In this document: in pieces, positions 39,348 to 48,644 of the stretch | Numbering within the stretch: position 1 is the first letter of the stretch | Layout: each line of letters starts with the position of its first letter | Source of the DNA: Roseibium aggregatum IAM 12614 | GTDB taxonomy: Bacteria; Pseudomonadota; Alphaproteobacteria; Rhizobiales; Stappiaceae | Reading direction: 5' to 3' | NCBI RefSeq assembly: GCF_000168975.1 | Contig: NZ_AAUW01000012.1 | Span: 124,001 to 188,000, forward strand | DNA: 64,000 nt | Program-made: the position numbers and the translations under genes | The notes under the pieces: generated by a model | Told to the model about the DNA's origin: nothing | Databases searched by the model: none | What the model saw: only the letters and a program-made list of their open reading frames with translations

Positions 39348-41123
39348 TCATTCGGCCGCTTCGGCCGCCGCGGTTTGACGGGCCATCCGTGCGGCCCGTT
39401 TTTCCTGAATGGATTTCAACTGATCTTCGCTGGGGTTCGCGCCGCCCTCATAGGCTTCCAGGAAGTCCAGAAGCTCCTCGCGGTAGGCGTAGTAATCCGG
39501 GTGGGCGAGCAGCTCCTTGCGCGACCGCGGCCGCGGCAGGTCCACTTCCATGATGTTGCCGATACGGGCGTTCGGTCCGTTCGACATCATCACCACGCGG
39601 TCGGCTAGCAGGATGGCCTCATCGACATCGTGTGTGACGCAGACGGCCGTCACCTGGGTGCGCTTCCAGACGTCCATCAGGACATCCTGCAGTTCCCAGC
39701 GCGTCAGGCTGTCAAGCATGCCGAAGGGCTCATCCAGAAGCAGCAGTTTCGGCGATAGGGCAAAGGCCCGCGCAATGCCGACACGCTGTTTCATGCCGTT
39801 GGAAAGCTCGGATGCCGCCTTATGCATCGCATCCGACAGACCGACCTTGGCGAGGTAATATTCGATCACGTCCCGCTTTTCCTGGCGGGATGCATCAGGA
39901 TAGACCTTGTCGACACCCAGCTCGACATTCTCGTAGGCGGTCAGCCAGGGCATCAGGCTCGGCGCCTGGAAGACGACGGCACGGTCGGGACCTGCCTGGG
40001 TCACGTGGGTGCCATCGAGAACGATGGCACCTTCGGTGATCTTGTTGAGCCCTGCCACCATGGACAGGACCGTCGACTTGCCGCAGCCCGAATGGCCGAT
40101 CAGGGTGATGAACTCGCCTTTTTTCATTTTCAGGTCGAACCCATCGACCACCGTCAGAGGTCCTTTCGGCGTCGGATAGACCTTCTTGAGCTGGGAAAAG
40201 TCGAGATAGCGTTCTTCTATTGCCGACCCTGCCGCGCGCTCATAGGCCAACGGCAGCTTGTCTGCGGCCTTGCCCGAGGATTTTCCGGGACGCTGGGTGA
40301 TCGGAACGATGTCCGGCAGGACAATGTCCCTTTCCAGATCCGCCCCGCGCTCGGCACCTGCTTCCATCAGGTACTCGGTGACTTCAGCCCGCAGGCGAAT
40401 GAAGTCGTCGTCGTGATTGAGTTCACCGCGATCGCGCGGCCGCTGAAACGGCACCTTGAACTCCGGACCAAGCGTTGCCGGTGTGCCCGGCTTCAGCGGA
40501 ATGATCCGATCCGCCAGAAGGATCGCCTCATCGACATCGTTGGTGATGAGGACGATGGTCTTCTTCTCTTCCTCGCAGATTGCTGCGAATTCGTCCTGAA
40601 GCTTTGCGCGGGTCAGGGCATCGAGCGCCGAGAGCGGCTCGTCCAGCAGCAGCAGTTCCGGCTGCATGGCAAGGGCCCGCGCCACGGCCACCCTCTGGCG
40701 CATGCCGCCTGAAAGTTCCGACGGCTTGCGCTCCCGGGCATGCCCCAGACCGACCATCTCGATGTATTTGTCGCAGATTGCCTTGCGCTCAGCCGAGCTC
40801 TTCTTCTTGAAAACGCTGTCAACGGCCAGCGCCACATTGCCGTAAACCGACAGCCACGGCATCAGCGAATAGGATTGGAACACGACACCCCGGTCCGGGT
40901 GCGGCCCGTCAATTTCCTTGTTCTTGAAGATGATGCCCCCCTTGTCCGGCTCGATAAGGCCGGCCAGCAGGGAGATCAGGGTTGTCTTGCCCGTGCCGGA
41001 AAAGCCGACAATGGCAATGAACTCCCCCTCTTCCACTTTCAGGTTGATGTCGTCCAGCACCTCGGTGCGGGCAGCGCCTTCGCCATAGCTTTTGGAGACA
41101 CCGGAGATTTCCAGAAAGGACAT
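39348..41123 (-). CDS. nrtC: Nitrate/cyanate ABC transporter ATP-binding protein with two fused ABC domains
   Basis: The product is 591 residues and holds two complete ATPase domains in one chain. The first (about 1-250) has Walker [10 protein letters not shown] at 40-48, signature [15 protein letters not shown] and Walker [13 protein letters not shown]. The second (about 295-560) has [24 protein letters not shown] and [12 protein letters not shown]. Cyanobacterial systems use NrtC (ABC plus a binding domain) and a separate NrtD; here two ABC domains are fused with no extra sensor domain. It powers import with NrtB and NrtA. The gene symbol is by analogy. Confidence 0.93.
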   Translation of the reverse strand: MSFLEISGVSKSYGEGAARTEVLDDINLKVEEGEFIAIVGFSGTGKTTLISLLAGLIEPDKGGIIFKNKEIDGPHPDRGVVFQSYSLMPWLSVYGNVALAVDSVFKKKSSAERKAICDKYIEMVGLGHARERKPSELSGGMRQRVAVARALAMQPELLLLDEPLSALDALTRAKLQDEFAAICEEEKKTIVLITNDVDEAILLADRIIPLKPGTPATLGPEFKVPFQRPRDRGELNHDDDFIRLRAEVTEYLMEAGAERGADLERDIVLPDIVPITQRPGKSSGKAADKLPLAYERAAGSAIEERYLDFSQLKKVYPTPKGPLTVVDGFDLKMKKGEFITLIGHSGCGKSTVLSMVAGLNKITEGAIVLDGTHVTQAGPDRAVVFQAPSLMPWLTAYENVELGVDKVYPDASRQEKRDVIEYYLAKVGLSDAMHKAASELSNGMKQRVGIARAFALSPKLLLLDEPFGMLDSLTRWELQDVLMDVWKRTQVTAVCVTHDVDEAILLADRVVMMSNGPNARIGNIMEVDLPRPRSRKELLAHPDYYAYREELLDFLEAYEGGANPSEDQLKSIQEKRAARMARQTAAAEAAE

Positions 41124-41133
41124 ATCCGTCTCC

Positions 41134-42216
41134 TTAACGATTGGCCGAGAATGTGAAGGCGCGCTGCAGGGCGAACATCAGCCTGTCGAGCATGAAGCCG
41201 ATGATGCCGATCGTCAGAACAGCGACCATGATCTTGGCGAGCGACTGGGAAGAACCGTTCTGGAATTCGTCCCAGACGAATTTTCCAAGACCCGGGTTCT
41301 GCGCCAGCATTTCCGCGGCAATCAGCACCATCCAGCCCACACCCAGCGACAGGCGCAGCCCGGTGAAGATCAGCGGCAGGGAGGAAGGAAGCACCAGCTT
41401 GGTAACAGTCTTCCAGGTGGGTAGCTGCAGAACGCGGCCAACATTCATCAGATCCTTGTCGACCGAGGCCACACCCAGCGCGGTATTGATCAGGGTCGGC
41501 CACATGGAGCAGAGGGTCACAGTGACGGCGGAAATCAGGAGGGATTTCGATAGCCAGTCGACCGGATCGGCGTAGGTCGCCGACACGATCATGGTAACGA
41601 TCGGCAGCCAAGCGAGCGGTGACACCGGCTTGAAGATCTGAATGAGCGGGTTGATCGCCCCATTGAAGGAGCGCGACAGGCCCGAGGCAATGCCGAGCGG
41701 CACGGCGATCAGCGTTGCGATCAGGAAGCCGAGGCCGACGGTTTTCAGCGAAGTGCCGATCTGGTCGATGTAGGTCGGCTTGCCGGTATAGTCGCGCCAC
41801 TTGATCTTGTCGGTCTTGCCTTCGGCTTCGTATTTGGCGTTGCGCTGTTCCTGGCGCTCATAAAAGGCATCCGCCTTTTCACGTTCGCGCACATGGTCGT
41901 CCCAGAGGTTGACCGCCTGGGACCAGACCGCTGCAGGTCCCGGAACGGCTCCAAGGGACGTCTGCACCTGCGGCGCCAGAGCACCCCACAGCACGAGAAA
42001 GGCAGCGATCCCCAGAAGCGGGATCACGAGGACGCGTTTCAGCTCGCCCAACTGTTCCTTCAGGCTGTCTCCAGCGGCAATTTTCAGCAGCGGCACGGTC
42101 CAGGACAGGCCGAGTGCATCCAGCCAGCCGGCGGCCTTGTTGATCCGTGTGAAGAGCTTCTCCCGGCGCGCGGCACGGGCAAGGTCCTGACTGCCTGCGG
42201 TATCGGCATTGGCCAT
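41134..42216 (-). CDS. nrtB: Nitrate ABC transporter permease
   Basis: The product is 360 residues. An N-terminal extension with a first helix (about 45-70) precedes the usual permease core ([23 protein letters not shown]). The EAA loop is [38 protein letters not shown]. The periplasmic insertion at about residues 95-150 is rich in charged residues and is typical of the longer alphaproteobacterial form. It lies 91 bases after nrtA and 10 bases before the ATPase gene. Confidence 0.93.
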   Translation of the reverse strand: MANADTAGSQDLARAARREKLFTRINKAAGWLDALGLSWTVPLLKIAAGDSLKEQLGELKRVLVIPLLGIAAFLVLWGALAPQVQTSLGAVPGPAAVWSQAVNLWDDHVREREKADAFYERQEQRNAKYEAEGKTDKIKWRDYTGKPTYIDQIGTSLKTVGLGFLIATLIAVPLGIASGLSRSFNGAINPLIQIFKPVSPLAWLPIVTMIVSATYADPVDWLSKSLLISAVTVTLCSMWPTLINTALGVASVDKDLMNVGRVLQLPTWKTVTKLVLPSSLPLIFTGLRLSLGVGWMVLIAAEMLAQNPGLGKFVWDEFQNGSSQSLAKIMVAVLTIGIIGFMLDRLMFALQRAFTFSANR

Positions 42217-42307
42217 GATGGCGATCCTTGTTCGATTTCTGTCGGTTCGTTCCGAATGAGAAAGACGAGCGGCGGGGCTGCGGGCCGCCGCTCAAGTTCT
42301 GGGGAGA

Positions 42308-43708
42308 TCAGCCGCCCACGACCTGATTGCCATCGACCACCTGCTTGCCCTTCAGGCCAATCGGAAGGCTGTCGATGTAGGCGTTCGGCTGTTTGCCGTC
42401 GTAGGGAATGCCGTCGATGATGTCCGCTGCTGGGGTCGGAGCGCGGTAACCGTCCGTTTCCCAGGGGAAGTCTTCCTTGGCCACATGCCCGTCCTCAACC
42501 AGCATTTCTGCGGCTTTCAGATAGATGTCAGGGCGATAGACCGACCGCGCGACTTCGTCGTACCAGCTATCCGGCTTGTACTCGGCAATCTGGCCCCAAC
42601 GGCGCATCTGGGTCAGGTACCAGACGGCATCGGAATAGTAGGGATAGGTGGCGTAGTAGCGGTAGAAGACGTTGAAGTCCGGAACGTCGCGCTTGTCGCC
42701 CTTCTCATACTCGAAGGTGCCGGTCATGGAGTTGGCGATCACCTCGGCGTCCGCGCCGACATATTCCGGTCGGGCCAGGATCTCGACGGCTTCCATACGG
42801 TTGGCGTTGTCGTTCTCATCCAGCCACTTGGCCGCGCGGATCAGCGCCTTGGTGAGGGCTAGCGTGGTGTTCGGGTATTCTTCGGTGAATTCCTGCGTCA
42901 GGCCGAACACCTTCTCCGGATTGTTCTTCCAGATCTCGTAGTCGGTGATGACCGGGACACCGATGCCCTTGAAGACGGCCTGCTGGTTCCAGGGTTCGCC
43001 GACGCAATAGCCGTAGATGGTGCCGGCTTCGAGCGTCGACGGCATCTGCGGAGGCGGTGTCACGGACAAAAGCGCATCCGCCTGGATCTGGCCGGAAATA
43101 TCGGATTTGGAATAAAAGCCCGGATTGATATCGCCGGATGCCAGCCAGTAGCGCAGCTCGTAGTTATGGGTGGAAACCGGGAAGACCATGCCCATGTTGA
43201 ACGGCTTGCCTTCGGACTTGAACTTGTCGACCACCGGCTTCAGGGCCGAAGCCTTGATCGGGTGAACCGGCTTGCCGTCGTCCTGCATTTCCAGGTGCGG
43301 CTTCATCATTTCGAAGACTTCGTTTGAAACGGTGATGCCGTTGCCGTTGAGGTCCATGGAGAACGGCGTCACGATATGTGCCTTGGTGCCGAAGCCGATG
43401 GTGGCCGCCAGCGGCTGACCAGCCAGCATGTGAGCACCGTCCAGTTCGCCGGTGATGACCCGGTCGAGCAGAACCTTCCAGTTGGCCTGAGGCTCCAGCG
43501 TGACAAAGAGGCCTTCTTCTTCGAAATAGCCAAGTTCATAGGCAACGGCGAGTGGCGCCATATCCGTCAGCTTGATGAAGCCGAAGGTGAGTTCGTCCTT
43601 TTCGACATCCAGCATCTCGGCATAGGCGCTGGAAGCGGACACAAGAGCCGTGGCAGCCATCAGGGCGCCAAGTGCGGTCCGGCGGGTGATATTCAGGGTC
43701 TTCTTCAT
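42308..43708 (-). CDS. nrtA: Nitrate ABC transporter substrate-binding protein, Tat-exported
   Basis: The product is 466 residues. The N terminus carries a twin-arginine signal ([24 protein letters not shown]), so the folded protein is probably exported by Tat. The binding domain is NrtA-like: [39 protein letters not shown], and [17 protein letters not shown], which provide the anion site. It is the first gene of the long nitrogen operon and lies directly behind a sigma-54 promoter, ANTAR-type hairpins and a terminator. Confidence 0.95.
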   Translation of the reverse strand: MKKTLNITRRTALGALMAATALVSASSAYAEMLDVEKDELTFGFIKLTDMAPLAVAYELGYFEEEGLFVTLEPQANWKVLLDRVITGELDGAHMLAGQPLAATIGFGTKAHIVTPFSMDLNGNGITVSNEVFEMMKPHLEMQDDGKPVHPIKASALKPVVDKFKSEGKPFNMGMVFPVSTHNYELRYWLASGDINPGFYSKSDISGQIQADALLSVTPPPQMPSTLEAGTIYGYCVGEPWNQQAVFKGIGVPVITDYEIWKNNPEKVFGLTQEFTEEYPNTTLALTKALIRAAKWLDENDNANRMEAVEILARPEYVGADAEVIANSMTGTFEYEKGDKRDVPDFNVFYRYYATYPYYSDAVWYLTQMRRWGQIAEYKPDSWYDEVARSVYRPDIYLKAAEMLVEDGHVAKEDFPWETDGYRAPTPAADIIDGIPYDGKQPNAYIDSLPIGLKGKQVVDGNQVVGG

Positions 43709-43762
43709 TGTCGCGTCCTGTCCCTCGTTCGTCCTGCACCGTCTTCAGCCGGGCACAGGACC

Positions 43763-43825
43763 AAAAAAAAGCCGCCGACCGAACCGCATGATGGGAGGAG
43801 GTCCCATGCGGTTCAGATCGGCGGC
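43763..43825 (-). terminator. Intrinsic terminator in the nrtA leader (attenuator)
   Basis: On the minus strand a long GC-rich stem starts with GCCGCCGA and closes with TCGGCGGC, containing GAACCGCATGGGA and its near-complement. It is followed directly by eight T residues. It stands about 55 bases before nrtA and would stop transcription unless antitermination occurs. It immediately follows the double-hairpin ANTAR element. Confidence 0.88.
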
Positions 43826-43834
43826 TTTGCCTGT

Positions 43835-43881
43835 GCACCCGGCGGTGGGTGCGATATCTGGTAGGCCAACGTTGGCCCTAC
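43835..43881 (-). ncRNA. ANTAR-target RNA element (two hexaloop hairpins) for NasT
   Basis: Hairpin P1 (43861-43881) is GTAGG(G)CC / GGCCTAC with loop AACGTT. Hairpin P2 (43835-43852) is GCACCC/GGGTGC with loop ACCGCC. Both hexaloops have A at position 1 and G at position 4, the recognition signature of ANTAR proteins. The two are separated by eight bases and followed by the terminator. NasT, encoded upstream, has an ANTAR domain. The fold was read by eye; no covariance search was run. Confidence 0.85.
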
Positions 43882-43890
43882 CCACCTAAA

Positions 43891-43907
43891 AGCACGAACT
43901 GTGCCAA
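43891..43907 (-). promoter_or_regulatory. Sigma-54 (RpoN) promoter of the nitrogen operon
   Basis: TTGGCACAGTTCGTGCT on the minus strand matches the -24/-12 consensus YTGGCACGRNNNTTGCW at all defined positions except two. The GG and GC dinucleotides are separated by exactly ten bases. Transcription would start near 43880, placing the P1 hairpin at the very 5' end of the RNA. An NtrC-type activator would be needed. Confidence 0.82.
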
Positions 43908-44072
43908 TTGCAGAAATTCGGCGTTTCTGTTTATTTACAGAGACTTAGCTTTCCAGAAAATTTTGACCACCTGCACAACCTGCATATTTGGTCAGCTAAG
44001 CATGCAGGCAACTGAATGATTTTTGTGCATCGCAACCTGATTTGAACTGCTTCTACCTGGCTGTTTCGGCGC
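43908..44072 (-). promoter_or_regulatory. Upstream activation region of the nitrogen operon promoter
   Basis: No gene fits this stretch between nasS and the sigma-54 promoter. It is more AT-rich than the surrounding genes and holds several TGCA-containing segments, including a CTGCAT ... ATGCAG inverted pair and a CCTGCA direct repeat. These are possible half-sites for an enhancer-binding protein such as NtrC, but none fits the classic NtrC palindrome well. Confidence 0.35.
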
Positions 44073-45182
44073 TCAGGAACGCGCGTCGTCAAACATCTCT
44101 ATGGTCGCGTCTGTTGCCACACCGCTCAATCCCATCGCTTCCAGATAGACGGTCGGCGAGAACACCTTTTCGACTTCCTGTTCCGCCTCTTTCGAGGGCT
44201 GCACCTGCCCCCAACGCACCATCTGCTCGTAGAACCATTTGCCGTAAACCGGCATCGGTGCTGCCTTGATGCCGCCTGAGAAGGTGAGAAAGTCCGGAAC
44301 GTCCTTCACCGACGCCTGGTCCAGCCGGATCCGGCCCGAGAGTGCCGCAAGGCAGATTTCTGCGGGACAGGCCAGAAGGTCGGGCCGTGCGAGCACGCCT
44401 GCCAGCTCCACATTGTTCTTCGGATCGGCGCACCAGTTGGCCGCCGCCGAAAAGGCCCGCATCAGCGCCGCCAGCGTGTCCGGGTTGGCGTCGGCCCATT
44501 TACGCGTGACGCCCAGCACTTTTTCCGGACTGTCCGGCCAGATAGCCTGCTTGTAGGTGGCAATGCGGCCCGTTCCGGCTTCGACTGCCGCCGTGTTCCA
44601 GGGTTCACCGACGCAATAACCGTCAAGCTGACCTTCAGCCAGAGCATCCGCCATGACCTGTGGCGCCAGCACCGTGATCTCCACATCCTGGTCCGGATCG
44701 ATCCCGGCGGCGGCGAGCCAATAGCGCAATTCATAGGCATGTCCGGAAAAAGGGTGCACGACACCGAAATGAAGCATCGGCAGGCCGCTCTTCTGCCTGC
44801 TGGCGATCACACGCGCAAGCGCAGCCCCCGTGGAGGCCGGATCGCCTTCCGGGTCGGCTCCGGCAGCGGCCATATCCGCCCAGAGGGCATTGGAGACCGT
44901 AATCGCGTTGCCACCCAGCCCGAGCAGCATGGGGGCCAGCATGGGCACGGCAAGACTGGTCAGGTTGAGGCTGGCGGCAATCGGCATCGGGGCCAGCATA
45001 TGGGCGACATCGAAATGGCCAACGGATATCCGGTCGCGGATGTTGGCCCAGGAGGTTTCCCGGATCAGTTTGAGCGCTATGCCTTCCCGTTCGGCAAAGC
45101 CTAACTCGGCAGCAGCCACGATGACGGCACTGTCCAGAAGCGGAATAAATCCTGCAATGACAGGCTTCAGGTTCGTGTTCAT
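44073..45182 (-). CDS. nasS: Nitrate sensor NasS (NrtA-like, cytoplasmic)
   Basis: The product is 369 residues, resembling NrtA ([47 protein letters not shown]) but with no signal peptide, as expected for a cytoplasmic sensor. In Paracoccus, Azotobacter and Bradyrhizobium, NasS binds nitrate or nitrite and releases the antiterminator NasT. It lies directly upstream of the nrtA leader and 60 bases downstream of nasT, on the same strand. Confidence 0.92.
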   Translation of the reverse strand: MNTNLKPVIAGFIPLLDSAVIVAAAELGFAEREGIALKLIRETSWANIRDRISVGHFDVAHMLAPMPIAASLNLTSLAVPMLAPMLLGLGGNAITVSNALWADMAAAGADPEGDPASTGAALARVIASRQKSGLPMLHFGVVHPFSGHAYELRYWLAAAGIDPDQDVEITVLAPQVMADALAEGQLDGYCVGEPWNTAAVEAGTGRIATYKQAIWPDSPEKVLGVTRKWADANPDTLAALMRAFSAAANWCADPKNNVELAGVLARPDLLACPAEICLAALSGRIRLDQASVKDVPDFLTFSGGIKAAPMPVYGKWFYEQMVRWGQVQPSKEAEQEVEKVFSPTVYLEAMGLSGVATDATIEMFDDARS

Positions 45183-45242
45183 GATCCTACAGTCCTCTGG
45201 TTGGCCGTCTCTCCCCGTCCGGTCGCTCTTGTTGTCATCGCG

Positions 45243-45830
45243 TCAGTCTCCCAGCAATCCGCTGGCGATCACCAGGCTCTGGGCCACATCGATGATTTTA
45301 CGACTCTGGTTCATGGCCGTTCGGCGCAAGAGGTCATAAGCCTCCTGCTCGCTGAGCCCCTTCGATTTCATGAGAATGCCTTTGGCCCGGTCGATGGTTT
45401 TCCGGTCTGCAAGTTCAGAGCGCACTTCCTCCAGCTCCTCTGTCAGCCTGGAAAACGCTCGGAAACGGCTGATCGCCATGTCCAGGATCGGTTTGACACG
45501 TTCCCGCTTCAGCCCGTCGACGATGTAAGCCGATACGCCCGCGTCGACGGCCGCCTCGATGGAGTGGCTGTCCGACTTGTCGACGAACATCGCAATCGGC
45601 CGGCGCACCGCCCGCGACACCTGAAACATGTGTTCCAATTGGTCTCGATTCGGGTTCTCCAGATCGATCACGATCACATCCGGATTGATGTCCGAGATCT
45701 GGCGAACCAGCCCTTCCATCTGGTGCACGACAATAACCTTGTCGTGCCCGGCATCGTGCAATCCCTGCTCGATGATCGAGGCACGGATCTTGTTGTCATC
45801 AATAACCAGAATGGAAAGCCCGCCGCTCAT
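45243..45830 (-). CDS. nasT: ANTAR-domain antiterminator NasT
   Basis: The product is 195 residues from MSGGLSILVIDDNK. Residues 1-120 are a receiver-like domain (VIDDNKIR near the start; DVIVIDLENPNRD). A coiled linker (ELEEVRSELADRKTI) leads to the ANTAR domain at about 135-190 (IDRAKGILMKSKGLSEQEAYDLLRRTAMNQSRKIIDVAQ). NasT binds two-hairpin RNA targets and prevents termination when nitrate frees it from NasS. The matching RNA element lies in the nrtA leader. A longer frame extends 82 residues upstream but has no family support. Confidence 0.94.
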   Translation of the reverse strand: MSGGLSILVIDDNKIRASIIEQGLHDAGHDKVIVVHQMEGLVRQISDINPDVIVIDLENPNRDQLEHMFQVSRAVRRPIAMFVDKSDSHSIEAAVDAGVSAYIVDGLKRERVKPILDMAISRFRAFSRLTEELEEVRSELADRKTIDRAKGILMKSKGLSEQEAYDLLRRTAMNQSRKIIDVAQSLVIASGLLGD

Positions 45831-46035
45831 GCCGCCATTATGCGCAGGGCTAATTTTTATGCAACAGAAATGCTGCGTCGCAACAACCAGGTCATAACCC
45901 GCCATCCACTGAACCTCCGGCTTGCCGAAACAGAACCGAAGGAAGCTCAAATCACAAAAGGCAAAATCTTCTCTGGACAGGGCCCCGCAGCCTTTGAAAG
46001 ATGCCTCCAGAAAATTCTGGATGAAGGACAGCGGG

Positions 46036-46221
46036 ATGGCGGACACGTTTGAACCCAGGGCGCATGTGGCCCACATGGAAAAGATGTTGGGTCTGACAAT
46101 CGAGGAAGACTGGCGCCCTGTCGTGGAAATGCATATTGCCGCGATCGAAAAAGCTGCCGAAGCGGTGCTGGATTTCCCGTTGGAGGATCACGCCGAAGCT
46201 GCACCGGTCTTTGTCCCATGA
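46036..46221 (+). CDS. AtzG-like small subunit (DUF4089)
   Basis: The product is 61 residues, starting MADTFEPRAHVAHMEKMLGL, and is a short all-helical protein of the AtzG/DUF4089 type. In the cyanuric acid pathway, AtzG forms an obligate heterotetramer with the amidase AtzE. It overlaps the downstream amidase gene by four bases (ATGA), the coupling expected for such a pair. An in-frame upstream extension to 45922 lacks similarity. Confidence 0.8.
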   Translation: MADTFEPRAHVAHMEKMLGLTIEEDWRPVVEMHIAAIEKAAEAVLDFPLEDHAEAAPVFVP

Positions 46222-47627
46222 GCCCTGAGAGCAAGGAATTGAACGCTCGGACAGCGGCTCAGACGGTCACAGCCGTCAACAGCGGTGATATCAGGGCTCT
46301 GGAAGTTGCCTATGCGTCTCTCGAGGCGATTGAAAGTCTCAATCCCAAGGTCAACGCCTTTACCGACGTCCTGGGCGAGCGCGCACTCCTTGAAGCACGC
46401 GCCGTCGATGACGCCATTCAAGACGGCCAGACCTTGCCGCTGGCCGGCGTGCCCTATGCCGTCAAGAACCTTTACGATGTCGAAGGCCTGACCACCCGCG
46501 CCGGTGCAAAGATCAACCGCGAAAACCCGCCTGCCACCGCAGACGCAATACTGGTGCGCAAGCTTAAAGAGGCTGGAGCGGTTCTGGTCGGGGCGACTCA
46601 CATGGGCGAATACGCCTATGATTTCACTGGCGAAAGCGCACACGACGGCATTTGCCGCAATCCTCACGATACGGATTACATGACCGGCGGCTCATCCTCC
46701 GGATCTGCCGCGGCAACCGCTGCCGGCATGGTGCCGCTTGCCATGGGGTCCGACACCAACGGCTCCATTCGTGTCCCTGCCTCCTTCTGCGGCTTGTTCG
46801 GCCTGAAGCCGACCTACGGACGCCTCAGCCGCGCGGGAACCTACCCATTTGTTGGCAGCCTGGACCATCTCGGTCCGCTGACCCGCTCGGCCGAAGACCT
46901 GGCCCTGATATTTGACGTCTTGCAGGGGCACGACCCGGCGGATCCGGCCCAGACGAACCATCCGGAAATTGAAACCCATACCCGGCTTGCAGAAGACATC
47001 GGTCCGCTGCGCATTGCCGTTGCCGGCGGATACTTTCGAGAAAAAGCCCTGCCTGATGCCCTCAATGCCGTCGATCTTGTCGCAAAGGCGCTTGGCGCAA
47101 GCCTTGAGATCGATATTCCGGAAGCTGCCCGGGCCCGCGCCGCTGCCTATGTCATCACCGCGGCCGAAGGCTCCACCCTGCATCTGAACCGCATCCTGCA
47201 ACGGCCCCGGGATTTCGACCCGGAAACGCGTGATCGCTTCCTGGCGGGAACCATGGTGCCGGCCATCTGGGTTCAGCAGGCCCAGCGCTTCCGGAGCTGG
47301 TTTCGCGATCTCTTCCGCAAGATCTTCGAAAACGTCGACGTTCTTCTGGCTCCGGCAACGCCCTTCCCTGCCCTTGCCTCCGGCACGAAGACCTTCACCA
47401 TCGGCGGCGAGACCATGCCGGCCCGGCCCAACATCGGCCTGTTCACACAGCCTATCTCCTTCATCGGGCTTCCCGCGGTGACAGTGCCGATCTGGCTGGA
47501 AGGAGCTAAGTTGCCCATCGGGGTTCAGGTGATCGCACCGGCCTGGCGCGAGGATCTGGCACTCCGCGTCGCTCATCAACTTGAGCTGTCCGGCGTAGCC
47601 CGCGCTCCTGTTGCAAAGCTTTCCTGA
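46218..47627 (+). CDS. AtzE-like amidase (amidase-signature family)
   Basis: The product is 469 residues. The amidase-signature Ser-Ser-Lys triad is present: Lys in GVPYAVKNLYDV, the GGSSSGSAAA loop, and the nucleophile Ser in GSDTNGSIRVPASFCG. AtzE hydrolyses 1-carboxybiuret to urea-1,3-dicarboxylate with release of ammonia; homologues are widespread in bacteria that never met s-triazines. Together with the AtzG-like protein just upstream and the adjacent nitrate, cyanate and amidohydrolase genes, a role in nitrogen salvage is likely. Specificity was not proven. Confidence 0.85.
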   Translation: MSPESKELNARTAAQTVTAVNSGDIRALEVAYASLEAIESLNPKVNAFTDVLGERALLEARAVDDAIQDGQTLPLAGVPYAVKNLYDVEGLTTRAGAKINRENPPATADAILVRKLKEAGAVLVGATHMGEYAYDFTGESAHDGICRNPHDTDYMTGGSSSGSAAATAAGMVPLAMGSDTNGSIRVPASFCGLFGLKPTYGRLSRAGTYPFVGSLDHLGPLTRSAEDLALIFDVLQGHDPADPAQTNHPEIETHTRLAEDIGPLRIAVAGGYFREKALPDALNAVDLVAKALGASLEIDIPEAARARAAAYVITAAEGSTLHLNRILQRPRDFDPETRDRFLAGTMVPAIWVQQAQRFRSWFRDLFRKIFENVDVLLAPATPFPALASGTKTFTIGGETMPARPNIGLFTQPISFIGLPAVTVPIWLEGAKLPIGVQVIAPAWREDLALRVAHQLELSGVARAPVAKLS

Positions 47628-47633
47628 ACGGTC

Positions 47634-48527
47634 ATGGAAAAAACGCCTGCTCGCTCCAAAAGCACCCTCAGCCTCGTGCAGTTGCGCGCGCTGGAAGCCG
47701 TGGTCCGTACGGGCAGTTTTTCAGCCGCGGCAAAGGAAATTGGCGTTTCCCAGCCGTCCATATCCAACCATGTCCAGAGCCTGGAGAGCCGTTTCAAGAC
47801 AAGGCTCCTGGCGAAATCCGGCTATTCGGTTTCAGCGACCCCCGCCCTGGAAGGTCTCCTGCCGCGCATCAGGGCCGTTCTGGCTCTGGTGGGGGATCTG
47901 GAGACGGAGCTCACCCATCAGCGGACGCTCGCCTCCGGTGAACTCAGGATCGGTTATTCCACCTATCAGCTTGCGATTCCGAAGATCTCCACCTTCATGT
48001 CCAGCCACCCGGATATCTCGATCGAGGCCAGGGCTCTGGCGACGCAGGACATTCTCCACCTGTTCGAAGATGGCGAGATCGATATCGGTTTCGTCACCGG
48101 CAGAGAGATCCCTTCCGGCCTGGACGGCGAGTTGCTGGTCAAGACCCGCATCGTGATTGCCGCACCGCACGATCATCCGCTGGCGAAAAAAGCGACGGTG
48201 AGCTGGGACGAGGTCGCGTCTCTGCATCTGCTGCAGCGGGAAGGATCTTCCGGAACGCGCAAGATCTTCGAGGCAGCGGCAACGATCGCCGGCATCCGGC
48301 CGCACACAGTGCTGGCGCTCGGCTCCTGGGGCTCTATCGCCACCCTGATCCGTTCCGGGGTCGGTGTCGGCATCGCCATGGAGGCCGAGATCACCGACCG
48401 CGACGGCTGCGTTGCCATACAGATCGACGATCCCTCACTGGTCGCCAACCATTATGTTGTCTGGCAAAAGGACATGTCGAAAGTGGCGGCCGTCGAAGCC
48501 TTCAGAAAGAGCCTGCACGATCTTTGA
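47634..48527 (+). CDS. LysR-family transcriptional regulator
   Basis: The product is 297 residues. The N-terminal HTH is SLVQLRALEAVVRTGSFSAAAKEIGVSQPSISNHVQSLESRFKTRLL, followed by a periplasmic-binding-like effector domain starting at GELRIGYSTYQLAIPKI. It starts six bases after the amidase stop and is followed by a transporter for a probable phosphonate-related substrate. LysR regulators commonly sit beside phnX-type operons. Control of the downstream transport-and-catabolic genes is the best guess; amidase control is the alternative. Confidence 0.88.
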   Translation: MEKTPARSKSTLSLVQLRALEAVVRTGSFSAAAKEIGVSQPSISNHVQSLESRFKTRLLAKSGYSVSATPALEGLLPRIRAVLALVGDLETELTHQRTLASGELRIGYSTYQLAIPKISTFMSSHPDISIEARALATQDILHLFEDGEIDIGFVTGREIPSGLDGELLVKTRIVIAAPHDHPLAKKATVSWDEVASLHLLQREGSSGTRKIFEAAATIAGIRPHTVLALGSWGSIATLIRSGVGVGIAMEAEITDRDGCVAIQIDDPSLVANHYVVWQKDMSKVAAVEAFRKSLHDL

Positions 48528-48644
48528 CACTTCCATGTCAGGGATCACTTTATAACAAAAAGCTATACATATAAAAATTTCATCAAACTGTTATGATTGA
48601 AGCGTTGTTAGGGCCTCGCACATTTTCCCTTCCAGGAGCCCGCA

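Noticed and set aside
45831..46035. Sigma-54-like site upstream of nasT (GG-N10-GC on the minus strand)
   Set aside because: Only the invariant dinucleotides match; the rest of the consensus is poor.
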